Shown: piece after piece, positions 10,466 to 21,848 of the stretch
Position numbering within the stretch: the first letter of the stretch is position 1
Layout of the letters: the number at the start of each line of letters is the position of its first letter
Assembly: GCF_001625215.2 (NCBI RefSeq)
Contig: NC_030381.2
Location: 54,857,214-54,921,213, forward strand
DNA length: 64,000 nucleotides
Source of the DNA: Daucus carota subsp. sativus
Lineage: Eukaryota > Streptophyta > Magnoliopsida > Apiales > Apiaceae
Direction of reading: 5' to 3'
Notes under the pieces: generated by a model
What the model saw: the letters and a program-made list of their open reading frames with translations, nothing else
What the model was told of the DNA's origin: nothing
Databases searched by the model: none
Made by a program: the position numbers and the translations under genes

Positions 10466-12392
10466 AGCCGGTTAGACCCGTCAAATAAAATGCAAATCCA
10501 AATATTAAATTTGATTGATTTAAAATTATGCTGTCATCCCCCTTGAAAGAACTCGAAAATTTCTTATAAAATATTCATAAACTTAAAGTTAGGGTGTTAA
10601 AATATTTATTATTTTAAATTAAAATATATTTGTCTATTTGTGAAATAAAATAGAAGTGAACTGAAGTTAGAAAAATAACTTAAAATAAGAAATAAGTAGA
10701 AACTATTTTTCCGAACAATTATTTTAATTTTCAAATTTTATACGATAAATAGTAGTATCATTATTCAAATAGGCAATCTATTAAAATTATTATATTATCA
10801 TAATTATAAATCATTTACAGTATAAAATTATTAACAAAATTTGACATTTTAAATTATAAATCATTATTTTAAACATGTCAAACATGCTCTCAAAAAGCCG
10901 CCGGCTAGCGATTCCAAATATTACAAAAGGCGGGTCACTTTCTTAGTTAGATAACTTAACAAAATGAATATTTTTCCTGGTAAGCGTCCCAAAACATAAG
11001 AAAAATGTACAAGAAAGTGTGGAAAATTTCACCTGGTTAGGAGTAGAAGTCGCATGATACATCATCTATTTGACTGAAGTTAGATATATGTGAGAAATAT
11101 CTAAGATTGGAACACAACAAATGAGTTCATGCATCTGGTTCGTATATATCCATTAAGGTGGCACATGGTCTAATTTTCACGTTTTTATAACCAAGTGTGT
11201 AGATATGATCTAAAACTGGTGATTTTTTTTTATTTACAAAATGCATTCATTAAAACTCTTAAACACAGTCAGAACAATTCTCCGAACTGATAATACAACC
11301 TGTTTAGAAAATAAAATGAGCAACCGTTAAAAGTCATTAAAAAATATTCCTCTGTCGCATTATATATCTTCGTTTTTTATATATAATTTCAAAGTATAAA
11401 ATGATATTTTTATTTATATATTCTAATAAAACTTAAAGTTTGAACTTTTAACCATGCAGTTTGAATAAATATTGTCCGATTTCTGGCCGAGTTCTGATGC
11501 CAAGCTCCTTTGCTCCTCAGTTACCACGGAACACGCCCAGGACTTCCTAACAGGCCACCACATCAAATCACCTAAAATATAAGCCCAATATCCTTGTTAA
11601 ATTTTATTTAACAAGGCTGAGAGATATAAGCCCAATGTTCTACTAAAACTTATACTTGGACTCCAGATCTAAGCCCAATGTTCTGATAAAAAATTTATTT
11701 GACGAGGCGCGAAGAAGAATTTGCCGATATTAGGCGCTCAAAATTTGTAAACTGGTTCGCGTAAAATAAAAACTGTGATACTTGAAACTCTAACTTCAAA
11801 TATTTTACTCAGGCCGCTGACGAAAAAAAATTATATTTTTTGCTAAGGCCATGTAATATATAGTTATTAAACAAAATTAATTTAATAATGAAAATATATG
11901 ACATTTAAAAAGGAATCAAGTCGAATAGATGTAAAACGAATTATATGACTAATTAATCTAGTTTTTAAATATATACAATCAAGTAATTTGTTGATGTTCA
12001 TATATGTAAAAACACCACAATCAATTTGAGCTCTCAATTATAATTTCAATCTCATACAAATCTTTATCATTGAATCAAATCCTTAAAAATTTAACGTTCT
12101 AAACATCGAATCACACCAAAATATCCAAACAAACACACCCGACTCTTACAAGGAGAATAAAAAAAACTCAAATAAATTAGGAACAAAAATTCACTCAAAA
12201 AAGATTTTATTAAACAAACAATACAATCTAGAAAAATAAAAATTCTTAAATTTTATCAAACAAACACTACAATCTAGAAAAACAGAAATTCTTACATGAT
12301 ATAGGAGTATTATTGAAAAAATAAAAACGAAATTTATCCGTGACTAATTACAATCAATATTTGCTCACGTCATGGAATAGTACCCATGCATG
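10466..12392. other. Non-coding stretch
   Basis: No gene is seen. It holds the second copy of the 10255-10465 segment (10870-11070), a short dispersed repeat (11104-11160), and at 11570-11690 three spaced copies of 'taagcccaat'. Confidence 0.5.
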
Positions 12393-12921
12393 CAGGGGTA
12401 AGCGAAATCGAATCAGTTCCGAAAAACCGAACCGAATCGTGTAAATTTAATTCGATCCTAATTTTTTGAAAATTTGGTTTATTTAGTCCGAACCGAATAG
12501 ACAGAAAAAATTTGGTTCAGTCTGGTCCATAAAAAATATCTCGGTCCGGACAAAATAGAACGAATAGTCCAAACAATGTAAAAAATTATTTATATTTATG
12601 TTATATATTTTTGATATATATCTTATATAATTATAATATCTAATTTATAAATTTAATTATATTTATCTTTGATAAAGTATTGATATTATGTAATATTATT
12701 TTCTTTAAAATAAATTTTTAGCTTTGTTTATAACATAAAGCTTTATTTTAAATATAATTTTGGTTTTTATGGTCAGACCGAATCGAATTATTTTGATCCG
12801 GTCCGATTAATTCGGTCCATGGTTAAAATTTTTGTCTGGTTCAGACTCAAAAAAAATGAAATTTCATTTCTCGATTTATTCGGTTCGATATGGTTTTGGA
12901 TCCAACCGACCGAATGCTCAC
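12393..12921. mobile_element. Decayed hAT-like MITE
   Basis: The left end CAGGGGTAAGCGAAATCG and the right end, the inverse of TGAGCATTCGGTCGGTT, enclose subterminal runs of CCGAACCGAAT-like sequence in opposite orientations around an AT-rich core. This build is common in plant hAT MITEs. A target duplication could not be defined. Confidence 0.45.
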
Positions 12922-13137
12922 AGACCGTATAAATTTTTTATTGTTGGAGTTTAAAGCATCTAACAATGATATTAATATTGTCAATATACTAGGCATTTTA
13001 TTGATATATATATATAACATCAGCCAGATCAAAGTTTATTCAGAAGAAACGAGCACAACGAAAGTGCTGTAATACTGTATCTGTATGCAATAATGCAGAT
13101 ACAATTGTGTGGCAAGCACATTATAGAAAGAAGATCC

Positions 13138-14000
13138 TCATGGACAGAACACAACCTTGTAGTTAGTACCACTCGGACAACTTCGGTTACCAGTTTGATC
13201 ACCTTTATAACTGAGAGAAGTAGGACACCTGTTTTTAAAAAACCTCGAATAATCTGTCGGATTACATGGTTCCGACGCCTGATAGCAACAATATTCGTTT
13301 GTCCTAAAAACGGTGCACGGGTTATTACACCCGCCAGGGAACCTCAAGGGATTGGGACATTGTCCGATGATATCAGCTGTACAACGACTCCGTTTGCATC
13401 CATATCCACCTTCTACGGTAGGACCAAATTCCATAGGAATATTGAAACCATCAATTAGTGAAATGCCGAAGTAATCGTAGTTCTGATATTGGTTTAATGC
13501 AAATTCGGCTACTGTATTTGGTGACCTGCCATACCCTGTGCAGTAAGACCTACCACAATCTCCAGTTCCACAAACAGAAGCATCAGAGTTGCAATTTGTT
13601 CGACCCCAAATACGAGCATATTGGGTGCCAGGCAGGGGCGGATCCAGGATTCGAACTATAAGGGGGCACCAAGTAAATTTTTGGAAAACACCTATATAAT
13701 TTTGAATTTTGCAGGGGTACTTCTATAATTTTGCAAAATTTAGAATGGTGAAAAAATGTAAAAAAAAAATTTAGGGGGGACACGTGTCCCCCCGTGCCTC
13801 TTCCTAGATCCGCCCCTGTTGCCAGGAGCAACATCCAATGACCATTGTTGATTAGGGTTGAGTTGAAGACCGCCACCAGGATAGGCAGCATCCCATACGA
13901 CGTAATGACAGTTGTTCCGGATATTGAAGTTGGCAGCTCTTGTGGTGATTAGGAGGGTGGAAATGATGATCAGGGAAAGTGGTGCTAATAAGCTGCTCAT
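13138..14000 (-). pseudogene. TLP3: osmotin-like gene split by a hAT MITE
   Basis: Two exon parts are on the same strand. 14000-13827 encodes a signal peptide and [15 protein letters not shown] up to SLDVAPG. 13632-13138 resumes at the same codon and runs in frame to KVVFCP and the stop. Between them lies a 186-bp hAT element with its 8-bp target duplication, so a normal protein cannot be made. Other changes fit loss of function: the cleft motif DISLID reads GISLID, losing one acidic residue, and the TATA region reads TATATCA where TLP4 has TATATAA. Apart from the insertion the frame is open, so the insertion may be fairly recent. Confidence 0.92.
13633..13818. mobile_element. hAT (Tip100-like ends) MITE inside TLP3
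   Basis: Inverted ends CAGGGGCGGATCCAGG and CAGGGGCGGATCTAGG (inverse) differ at one base. The flanking 8-bp direct repeats are GTGCCAGG (13625-13632) and TTGCCAGG (13819-13826). Related TLP genes show the site once. The ends resemble the CAGGGGCGGAG termini known from Tip100-type hAT elements. Confidence 0.93.
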
Positions 14001-14498
14001 TTTGCTGCTTATTGTATGCATGCTAATCCTGTTGTTACAATACTTCTGATATAGGGGAGAGTCAAGTGGACTTGGGAAGACATCAACCAACAAATATTTG
14101 CAGATAAGTGGACCTCTTCGTAAAAAATTTCTTATCTAGAAAATTTAATCAAATGAACATTTTTCGTGGCCATTGTTCACGGAGATAGCCCTCATTCTTC
14201 ACCGCCACATACAGCATGTCCAAAATATCATTACGTCACAAGTATTGCATCAGCTAGTTGGCCGAATTTATATTTATATACATGTAAAGCGTCCAATATT
14301 AACAAGAAATTCATATAAAATTTACACTTTAAATGAATTTCATTTATACTGAAAGACACCATGAGCTCAATAAGAATTTAGAAAATGAACCTCTTTTCAT
14401 TGGTAAGAGTCGGTTTGTCTGAATTTTAAACCCTCTTTTTATTGTTAAGACCCCGTTTGCCAGAGTTTTACATCAGGATTAAACAGATGTTGACTTTA
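14001..14498. other. TLP3 upstream region, non-coding
   Basis: The part nearest the gene matches the TLP4 promoter in diverged form (14049-14110). The rest shows no gene. Confidence 0.5.
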
Positions 14499-14576
14499 AA
14501 CCCTTTTGTAGCAAATCGTTTATTAAGAAAAATTGATAACCCTTTTGTAGCAAATCGTTTATTAAGAAAAATTGAT
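14499..14576. repeat. 39-bp perfect tandem duplication
   Basis: The unit beginning AACCCTTTTGTAGCAAATCG occurs twice head to tail, just left of the trnH remnant. Confidence 0.9.
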
Positions 14577-14600
14577 AACCTTAACACAAAAGCACAATTG

Positions 14601-14674
14601 GGCGAACGAAGGTAATTGAACCCGCGCGTGGTGGATTCACAATCCACTGCCTTGATCCACTTGGCTACATCCGC
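14601..14674 (-). pseudogene. trnH-GUG: Plastid-type tRNA-His (GUG) remnant
   Basis: The minus strand reads GCGGATGTAGCCAAGTGGAT, then an anticodon arm with GTG in GGATTGTGAATCC, and ends TTCGTTCGCC. I recognise it as plastid trnH-GUG, not the nuclear tRNA-His. The 3' half of the T stem has changed (ACCTT where pairing needs CCCG-like bases), so a functional tRNA is unlikely. It is probably a plastid-to-nucleus insertion; the adjoining 14675-14710 may be part of the plastid trnH-psbA spacer. Confidence 0.88.
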
Positions 14675-14710
14675 CTCGTCAATTTTCTTTTATTTATTTG
14701 CATTTCAAAG

Positions 14711-15597
14711 GATTCCTTTTTGACCATTCAAAAATATTTGGTAAAAATTTATTTATATGTGTAATAAGTGTTAGAAACGAACTTGAACTTAAAAATAAAT
14801 CAAAAACTGAGTTAATATCAAAATTCGTTATTTTAAATTTTTCCAAACGAGATTAGAGTCTCAAGAACATTGATGAATGGAAAGTTTTTCTTTGTAGCGG
14901 GTACGAAAAGTAAAGATGTGCGGGGGACTGTGGAATTCTAATTATATTTACGAAGGTCAAGCTAAATTCTTTAATTTCTTACTTATAGTTATTAAAGAAA
15001 ATATATAACTAATTGTGGACATTAATTTAAGAAAAGTGGTTTATGTAAAATTGGGTACATACGAAATCTTTCACAAATTGACATGTATTAAATTTTGATT
15101 AAAATAAATCCGTATTTACATTAATAGTATTAGTTAAAACATTTCATTCTATGTCATTTTATGTAATTTTGTGCATGTGACACTAAATGGAAGTGTACTG
15201 TTGTGTACTAAGCTGTGTACTAAGCGTACTGTTCTGTGATAAGCATAACAGACGGCCGCTCAATATAAGATATCAGACAATGACAAAAGCCGTTGTCTGA
15301 TTATTTTTTCTTATATTGTCGAGGAATTAGAATGCGGTAGAGTATATTCGAAATCTAATAAAATAAAAATATGTATGTAATAGCGAAGATTGATAACAAA
15401 TTGTTCAAATCAGAATGACTTATGTATCCCTGCACATAAGTTTATTTAGATCAACCAGATCAAGGCAATTATTCAGAAGAACAAGCACAACAACAATATC
15501 TGTGGTGTGCAGAAACAACTTTATAGCAAGCACTACAATAATAATAAGATCTCATGGACACAACAACTTCACAGCAAGAACCAGAATAAGAAGATCC
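14711..15597. other. Non-coding; 3' flank of TLP4 and an inverted repeat
   Basis: 15330-15597 matches the 3' flank of TLP9 (46142-46310) in inverted orientation. No gene is seen in the rest. Confidence 0.6.
15261..15318. repeat. Short hairpin-forming inverted repeat
   Basis: CAATATAAG...ATCAGACAA pairs with TTGTCTGAT...CTTATATTG around a loop of about 15 bases. It may be a small foldback element remnant. Confidence 0.6.
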
Positions 15598-16263
15598 TCA
15601 TGGACAGAACACAACCTTGTAGTTAGTACCACTCGGACAGCTTCGATTACCTGTTTGATCAGCTTTATAACTGAGAGAAGTAGGACACCTCTCCTTAAAA
15701 AACCTCGAATAATCTGTCGGATTACATGGTTCCGACGCCTGAGTGCAACAATATTCGTTAGTCTTATAAACCGTGCAGGGGTTATTACAGCCGCCAGGGA
15801 ACTTCAACGGATCAGGACATTGCGCGATGATATCTGCTGTACAACTGCTGAGTTTGCATCCATCTGCACCTTCTTCAGTGGGACCAAATTCCATAGGAAT
15901 ATTGAAACCGTCGATTAGTGAAATGTCGTAGTAATCATAGTTTTGAAATTGGTTTAGTGCATATTCGGCCACTGTGTTTGGTGTTTTGCCATATGCTGTG
16001 CAGTCAAGCCTACCACAATCTCCGGTTTCACAAACAGAGGCATCAGAGTTGCAATTTGTTCGACCCCAAATACGAGCGTATTTGGTGCCTGGATCAACAT
16101 CCAAGGACCATTCCTGATTAGGGTTGAGTTGATGACCGCCACCAGGATAGGCACCAGCCCATACGACGTAAGGACAGTTGTTTCGGATATTGAAGTTGGC
16201 AGCTCTTGTGGTGATTAGGAGGGTGGAAATGATGATCAGGGAAAGTGCTGCTAAGTAACTCAT
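15598..16263 (-). CDS. TLP4: osmotin-like (PR-5) protein, intact
   Basis: The 221-residue protein begins [20 protein letters not shown], a signal peptide, followed by mature [20 protein letters not shown]. It has 16 cysteines, the thaumatin core [12 protein letters not shown] and the full acidic cleft set ([26 protein letters not shown]). It ends KVVFCP with no clear vacuolar extension, so apoplastic secretion is most likely. Upstream in-frame codons extend the open frame but hold no ATG; the chosen Met is shared by TLP12. A TATA box lies about 70 bp upstream. It is the only complete gene of its subgroup here: TLP5, TLP8 and TLP12 are truncated relatives. FBX1 lies upstream on the same strand. 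Its 3' flank matches TLP9 in inverted orientation. Confidence 0.95.
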   Translation of the reverse strand: MSYLAALSLIIISTLLITTRAANFNIRNNCPYVVWAGAYPGGGHQLNPNQEWSLDVDPGTKYARIWGRTNCNSDASVCETGDCGRLDCTAYGKTPNTVAEYALNQFQNYDYYDISLIDGFNIPMEFGPTEEGADGCKLSSCTADIIAQCPDPLKFPGGCNNPCTVYKTNEYCCTQASEPCNPTDYSRFFKERCPTSLSYKADQTGNRSCPSGTNYKVVFCP

Positions 16264-16330
16264 TTTGGTGCTTGAGTACGTGTTAATGTTACAATGTTTG
16301 TCACAATATTTTAGATTGTAAGTTCGACTC

Positions 16331-16340
16331 CTTATATAGG
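16331..16340 (-). promoter_or_regulatory. TATA box of TLP4
   Basis: CCTATATAAG on the minus strand, about 70 bp upstream of the ATG. The same motif is present before TLP8 (31838-31846) and TLP12 (56162-56170). Confidence 0.7.
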
Positions 16341-16556
16341 GCAGAGTCAAGAGGACTTGGGAAGACTTAGAAACCAACTGGCAAATAATTCCACATATTA
16401 TAAAGAGTAGACCTCTTCTTCAATAAATTCCAAGCGAGAAAATTTAATGAAACGAACATTTTTCTACCTTATTTTCCAAGGCCACATACTATGTCACATA
16501 GATTACTAGAAGCTATATAGTTGACTGACTTATTTTATATGAAATTTATCTAATAT

Positions 16557-16709
16557 GAAAAATCGATTTTTTTTTTTATCACTCAACTGTTTATTTCATC
16601 AACAAAGATTGATTTGGATAAATTTAATTTGTAAAAACTAGAACATAAATTGAGCTGTAGGTTTCTAAAAGAAATAAATAGTTGAGTGATAAAAAAATCG
16701 ATTTTCCCT
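16557..16709. mobile_element. MULE-like mini-MITE upstream of TLP4
   Basis: Terminal inverted repeats of about 36 bp contain TTTATCACTCAACT and its inverse AGTTGAGTGATAAA. A 9-bp direct repeat ATCTAATAT flanks it (16548-16556, 16710-16718), the size typical of Mutator-like elements. 153 bp, non-coding. The same insertion is at 56390-56537. Confidence 0.8.
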
Positions 16710-16883
16710 ATCTAATATTAATGTTGGTCGGCTTTTGGAGTTTGATCTAAAGACTTGTGTCACACTGCATATATAGATCGATCTGGATCCGTGTACTGAT
16801 AGAAATTTGGCTAATAGAATTAAGATCAACAACACAAAGTTCATTCAGAAAAAACGAGCACCAGGCTAGCAGGAACATCTTAA

Positions 16884-16884
16884 C
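16884..16884. other. Deletion junction (FBX5-type flank joined to FBX6-type flank)
   Basis: Left of about 16884 the sequence matches the 3' flank of FBX11 (to about 56724). Right of it the sequence matches the 3' flank of FBX6 (from about 36809). Unit 0 therefore lacks the FBX5 counterpart and the DNA up to the next F-box 3' flank. Confidence 0.75.
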
Positions 16885-17187
16885 CAACTCAATCAATCAA
16901 ATCAATCAAAAATTATTTAGAGAAAACAATTACTGGAACACTTTAACCAACTCAGTTTAGTGAAATCTATAACCCAACTCGAACATAGATAGTTGACTGA
17001 ATTGGACTAGTAATACAGATGGAAAGTTAACAACAAAGGCAACACTGTAGCTATCTATCTAGAGCAGATAAATATTATAGCCAATCTATCAAAAGTGACT
17101 ACAATAACATACCAATGGTGATCACTAACAAGACAGAGTTGCTTCATTTGTATGTAGCATAAACTTACCACAATCGGTGATGTTTAC

Positions 17188-18434
17188 TTAATTACCATCA
17201 TCGCGGCCATTCCAGTCCTTAATCTGTTTGAATCCTCGGAGTGAAACCAGGCTCTCTGTATACCTTTCAACACGATGGGTGTAATGATGACCAGCCATCT
17301 CAACTCGAGCAATCTTGGCCTCTTTCTTGTCAGCATCACACGAGATCCACATGTGATGATCATCAGCATCATTTCTTATTAGTAGTAGGAGTTCCCCATT
17401 GCTGAAATAGCCATTTAGAAGTATTCCTGACATCTCCAAATCAATACAAAACATTATCGTCCATGATGCCTCAACTCCACCACCTTTAAGGCATGCATCA
17501 TCATCCAGCCTCCACATGTTAATCTTCTTGTCCAAATATCTCCAACCATTTCTGTCATCATTCGATGCATCAGCCCACAACGTAATGACAGCAATAGACT
17601 TATCAAGCTCGATAATACGAGTTTCAGGTTGAGCATCATAAAAATCCTCGTCAAAGTCGTCCTCATCATCATCACCATCAACACCAACACCGCCAGCAGC
17701 AACAACAGGGAGCTTAATAGCACAATTCATGACCTCCTTGTTCAAATCAAACACCATCATTACACCCTTCTCAATACCACACAAAAATCCATTAACACAC
17801 ACATGGAAATGCCATAGAAAGAAGTCATCAGGGCCGTCAATCGGATCAGGCACTTTTCGCCATACATTCCTATTAGCCGAATACACTTCAGCCGGAAGAG
17901 AAGGCCCTGATACAATAACAACAATCTTATAATCCCCATCTACCCAATCATAACCAAAACCAATAGCGCGGGATGTACTCAAGCCCCTTCCAGGAATAAC
18001 ACTTGATGATTGTCTAGTAGCAGGATTCCATAGAAAGAATCTATCCATGCGTGAAGTTTCGTAAAGGACAACACAAACAATGCCATTAGCAGAACCAACA
18101 ACTGTTAAAGGAGGCAGGGATCTAGACTCACCTTGAGAATACGGATACTTAATTTCAGACACAATTTGTTTCGAGTCCACGTCAAAGAGTGATAACTTCA
18201 GCTTAGCACTTTCCGTCGAAGTGGAACATGAATAGCTGACAATCATAAGAGTTTCATCAGATCCGCTTCTGATTGCTCGACGGAGTTGGGCTTTGACGAA
18301 GACCGGGTTTTTATTAAGGAAAGCCAGGTTTTGGAGACTAATTGGCACTGAATTAGTGATTTCACTGGCACGCGTACGAGAATCTCGCTGATGAGATCGT
18401 TGGAAAGTGTTGGATTTGGTCTGATAGGCTTCAT
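17188..18434 (-). pseudogene. FBX1: class I F-box gene, frameshifted hybrid
   Basis: From the ATG at 18434 the frame encodes MKPIRPNPTLSNDLISEILV and an F-box to SLIK. There, near 18312, one base is missing relative to FBX6 (GTTTTTATTAAGG against GTTTTTGATTAAGG), and the frame shifts. The remaining FBA domain (NPVFVKAQ to DWNGRDDGN) is open in another frame. A long open frame spans the region only because an upstream indel shifts the entry; it would read the F-box as nonsense. The body matches FBX6 closely, while the N-terminal codons (MKPIRPN) and the 5' flank match FBX7, so the gene looks like a recombinant between FBX6-like and FBX7-like neighbours. Confidence 0.88.
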
Positions 18435-20610
18435 TTCTGAGTTCGGAGTGAATGACGGCGGTCACTGCAGAAGGTATGAGTGAAATGCGGAAACTAATTA
18501 GGGTTAGGGTCTGCCTTATTTTTATAACATATTCAACTGGGCTGGTCTATTGTAATTTAAGAGCTCCTTTTGAGCCCATTTATTTTTATATTTGATTGAA
18601 AGTTTCTTGAGAACAAGAGTGTCTCAACACAAATATAGGTGCTATCATATAAATAAACAATAATAATATGAAAAAAAATGTATTTAGAGTGATCCCGTCA
18701 ATATAAAATGATGGGTTATACTTGGATAACTTCTAAAGATGTGTGGCAAGATTGATTATAATATATTATTATATTAAAATAATATATTTTATTTATAATA
18801 ATTAAAATAATAATTATGTATCGATGGAATAGAAAGATACAAATAATATTTTAGTTGCTTTTAGTTAGTTTTGACTTTAGTTGATTTTTATGTTCTTTTG
18901 TGATGTTAATACTAATCTCATACATAAACTCATAATTGGATCTTTGCAAACAATTGGAACTTATTATGTAATTGAATATAATATTTAATAAATTTTTTTA
19001 AAATTGCATTTGTGGTTTCTAGCAATTGAAAATGTTGTTGCAAATGCATTAATATCCGTAATTTTGAAAAACAAATTAAAAAATAATATTTTTACAAATT
19101 TTATTTGAAAGATTGTATTTTGGCACAATTTAAAAAGTTACAATATTTTTGAGAAAAACTTTCCAAACTTATTACTTTGTGAAAACAACCATCAAATGTA
19201 TTCACATATATAGCATGCACTTTTATTTATTTTCTTAAATTAAATTTGAGATAATTAATTCGTTATTCCCTCAACTATATATAGACCGTTTATGATTAAG
19301 GTCACACAACTTATAAAAGATGCAACAAATATGTCCTTTAATTTTTTAAAAAAAGAACTCACGTTCCTCCGTTAGAATTTGACTAACAAATGTTAGTCAA
19401 TGTTGACGTAGAAATCGAAAATAAAATAAAAATGATCTCGAAAATGACGTGGCTAGCAAAATTCACGGATTGAAGTGAAATTTTGATATGTTAATCTATG
19501 CCTCAAGAACATCAGTGCTGAATTTTTTTGATTTTGAGTTCACTAACGTGTAGAAATCTACCCAATAATCTCAAGAATGGGAAAAAACAAGTTCAAAATT
19601 TGCAGATTTCGTATATATGATTTTATTTCTAAAATTTATTAAAATAATGTGATTATTCATACATATGATTTTATTTCTAAAATTCATATTTGAAATAGTT
19701 TTCCGATGTTATAATTTTATATTTTTTGACATAGCTAATGAGACTTATTAAGAGTACTAGTTAAATACATGAAATTCTTGACATATCGACATGATTTATG
19801 GACATATATACGTGAAGACGACATAGTTTTTGACATGAAAGAGATTAATATTTTTTGATACTTATTTTATATGATTTAGCTCTGACAAAAATAATATTAC
19901 AAATTTGATATATGATATCTTATACTGATGTGATTCACGGGTAATTTTTAAGATTTATTTGAAATTTATCATTCAAAATTTTGTAATGTAGTATAAAATT
20001 TTATAATTATGTTTTAAATTTATTTGAGAATCTGTAGTACAGCTAAAGAAATTAGTTCATTGCGGTGTTAAAATAGCTAATCTATTTTTAAATAAGTTCT
20101 TTAATAAAATTTTTAATAATTAGAATGGTTAAAATAAATATAATCAGTCCCAAATGATATATTTAAATTATTAAATTCAAATATGTGCTAATTAAAATAG
20201 AGTAACACTTTAAAATATATTACATGACTATATTTTTAACGAACAGCCGACCAAAATGATCCGAATATTTTGTATTTCAATTTCTAAATAGATGTTATTA
20301 TTTACTAGCTAGCAAAATTATTAATCTAAAAAATATATGTATTAACATTCATTAATTTTAGGATTAAAATAGAACAATTTAAAAACATAATCATTATAGA
20401 TACTTATACAAAATACAAGGATATGAAACCGATAAGAATACCATTTTTTATTAAGACATTTTTTATTTTTATTTTTGAAACATTTTATTAAGACATTTTA
20501 AAAAAACAATACACTCCGCCGCTAACCCTAACCCTAAAACCTTGAGCATTTCCCTTCTCCCATCCACACACTCCGCCGCCATCAACTGAGTGATTCAATC
20601 GGACTCTGCA
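18435..20610. promoter_or_regulatory. Divergent intergenic region FBX1/FBX2 with telo-box motifs
   Basis: FBX1 and FBX2 are transcribed away from each other. Telo-box sequences lie close to both starts: TTAGGGTTAGGG at 18498-18510 and AACCCTAACCCTAAAACC at 20523-20540. The stretch 18500-20580 matches 41950-44470 between FBX7 and FBX8. 19250-20500 also matches the 5' flank of FBX5 in inverted orientation. No further gene is seen. Confidence 0.65.
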
Positions 20611-21848
20611 ATGGCCCCAATCCGACCAAATCCGACACTTTCCGACGATCTCATCAGCGAGATTCTCGTTCGCGTGCCAGTGAAATCTTTACTCCAGTTC
20701 CAATTAGTCTCCAAGACCTGGCTTTCCCTGATCAAAGACCCGGGTTTCGTCAAAGCGCAGCTCCGCCGAGCAATCGCAACCGAAACTGATCAAACCCTTA
20801 TCATGACCCGCGAGACATATTTGACAGATACCGAAAATGCTACACTGAAATTCTCAGTCTTTGACGTTGATTCTCGTCAAATCCGTATACTCAAGGCGAG
20901 TCTGAACAAGTAGGTCCTGCTTTTACACTTGTCGGTTCTGTTAACGGCATTGTTTGTGTTGTATTTGACCACAATTTAAGCGAACAGAGTTTCTATCTTT
21001 GGAATCCTGCTACTAGACAATCAAGAGTTGTTCCGGCATGTGCCTTGAGTACTTCCCGCGCTTTGGGTTTCGGTTATGATCCGGTAGATGATGATTATAA
21101 GATTGTTAGTGTGGTATCGGGGCCTTCGCTTCCTACTGAGGTGTATTCGGCTAACAGGAATGTATGGCGAAAAGTTCCTGATGAGGATTATAAGATCGTT
21201 ATGTCTGGAATCGACTTTTTAGGCAATTTTAATGTGTGTGTTAACGGATTATTATTTGGTGTCAAGAAAGATGCATTAATGGTGTTTGATTTGAACACGG
21301 AGGTGTTGAATTGTGCTATTAAGCTCCCTCGTGATGTTGCTGCTGCTATTGCAGCTGCTCGTGCGGTTACTGCTGCTGCTGTCGGTGGTCTCAACATTGT
21401 CAACTCTTATGAAGCTCATCCTAAAACTCGTATCATCGAGTATAATAAGTCTGTTGCTGTTATAATGCTGTGGGCTAATGCATTGAATGATGATAGGACT
21501 GGTAAGGGATTCAACAAGGCGATTAATATGTGGAAGTTGGAAGATGAATCATGCCTTCGAGGTGGTGGAGTTGAGGCATCATGGACGCTAATGTTTAGTA
21601 TTGATTTAGCGATGCCAACAGAACTTTTTAATGGCTATTTCAGCAATGGGGATCTCCTACTACTGATAGGATATGAAGATTACAGGTGGATCTCGTGTAA
21701 TGCCAGGAAGAAAGAGGCTAGGATTGCTCGAGTTTATATATTGGAAGATCATCGTTACACTCGTTATCTTTACAGGTACACGGAGAGCCTAGTTTCACTC
21801 GCAGGATTCAAACAAATTAGCTGGAATCGTGGCTATGGTGATAATTAA
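20611..21848 (+). pseudogene. FBX2: class II F-box gene broken by a 19-bp deletion
   Basis: It begins MAPIRPNPTLSDDLISEILV and runs through the F-box to DVDSRQ. At 20882/20883 nineteen bases present in the intact copy FBX8 (44769-44787) are absent, which shifts the frame and gives an early stop about 10 codons later. Downstream the FBA domain is fully open in the other frame, from about ALGFGYDPVDDDYK to SWNRGYGDN. The normal product would be about 420 residues. FBX8 in unit 1 is otherwise nearly identical and intact. TLP5 follows on the same strand. Confidence 0.92.

Noticed and set aside
15415-15918. Long open frame antisense to TLP4, with similar ones antisense to TLP3, TLP5 and TLP8
   Set aside because: It is the mirror of conserved osmotin codons; its similarity between copies follows from the sense genes and its ends vary.
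17188-18465. FBX1 as an intact 425-residue protein
   Set aside because: The long frame reads the F-box region out of phase; the true start at 18434 hits the shifted frame.
20523-20540. Interstitial telomere repeats
   Set aside because: Only two to three units at fixed promoter positions, so telo-box promoter motifs are the better reading.
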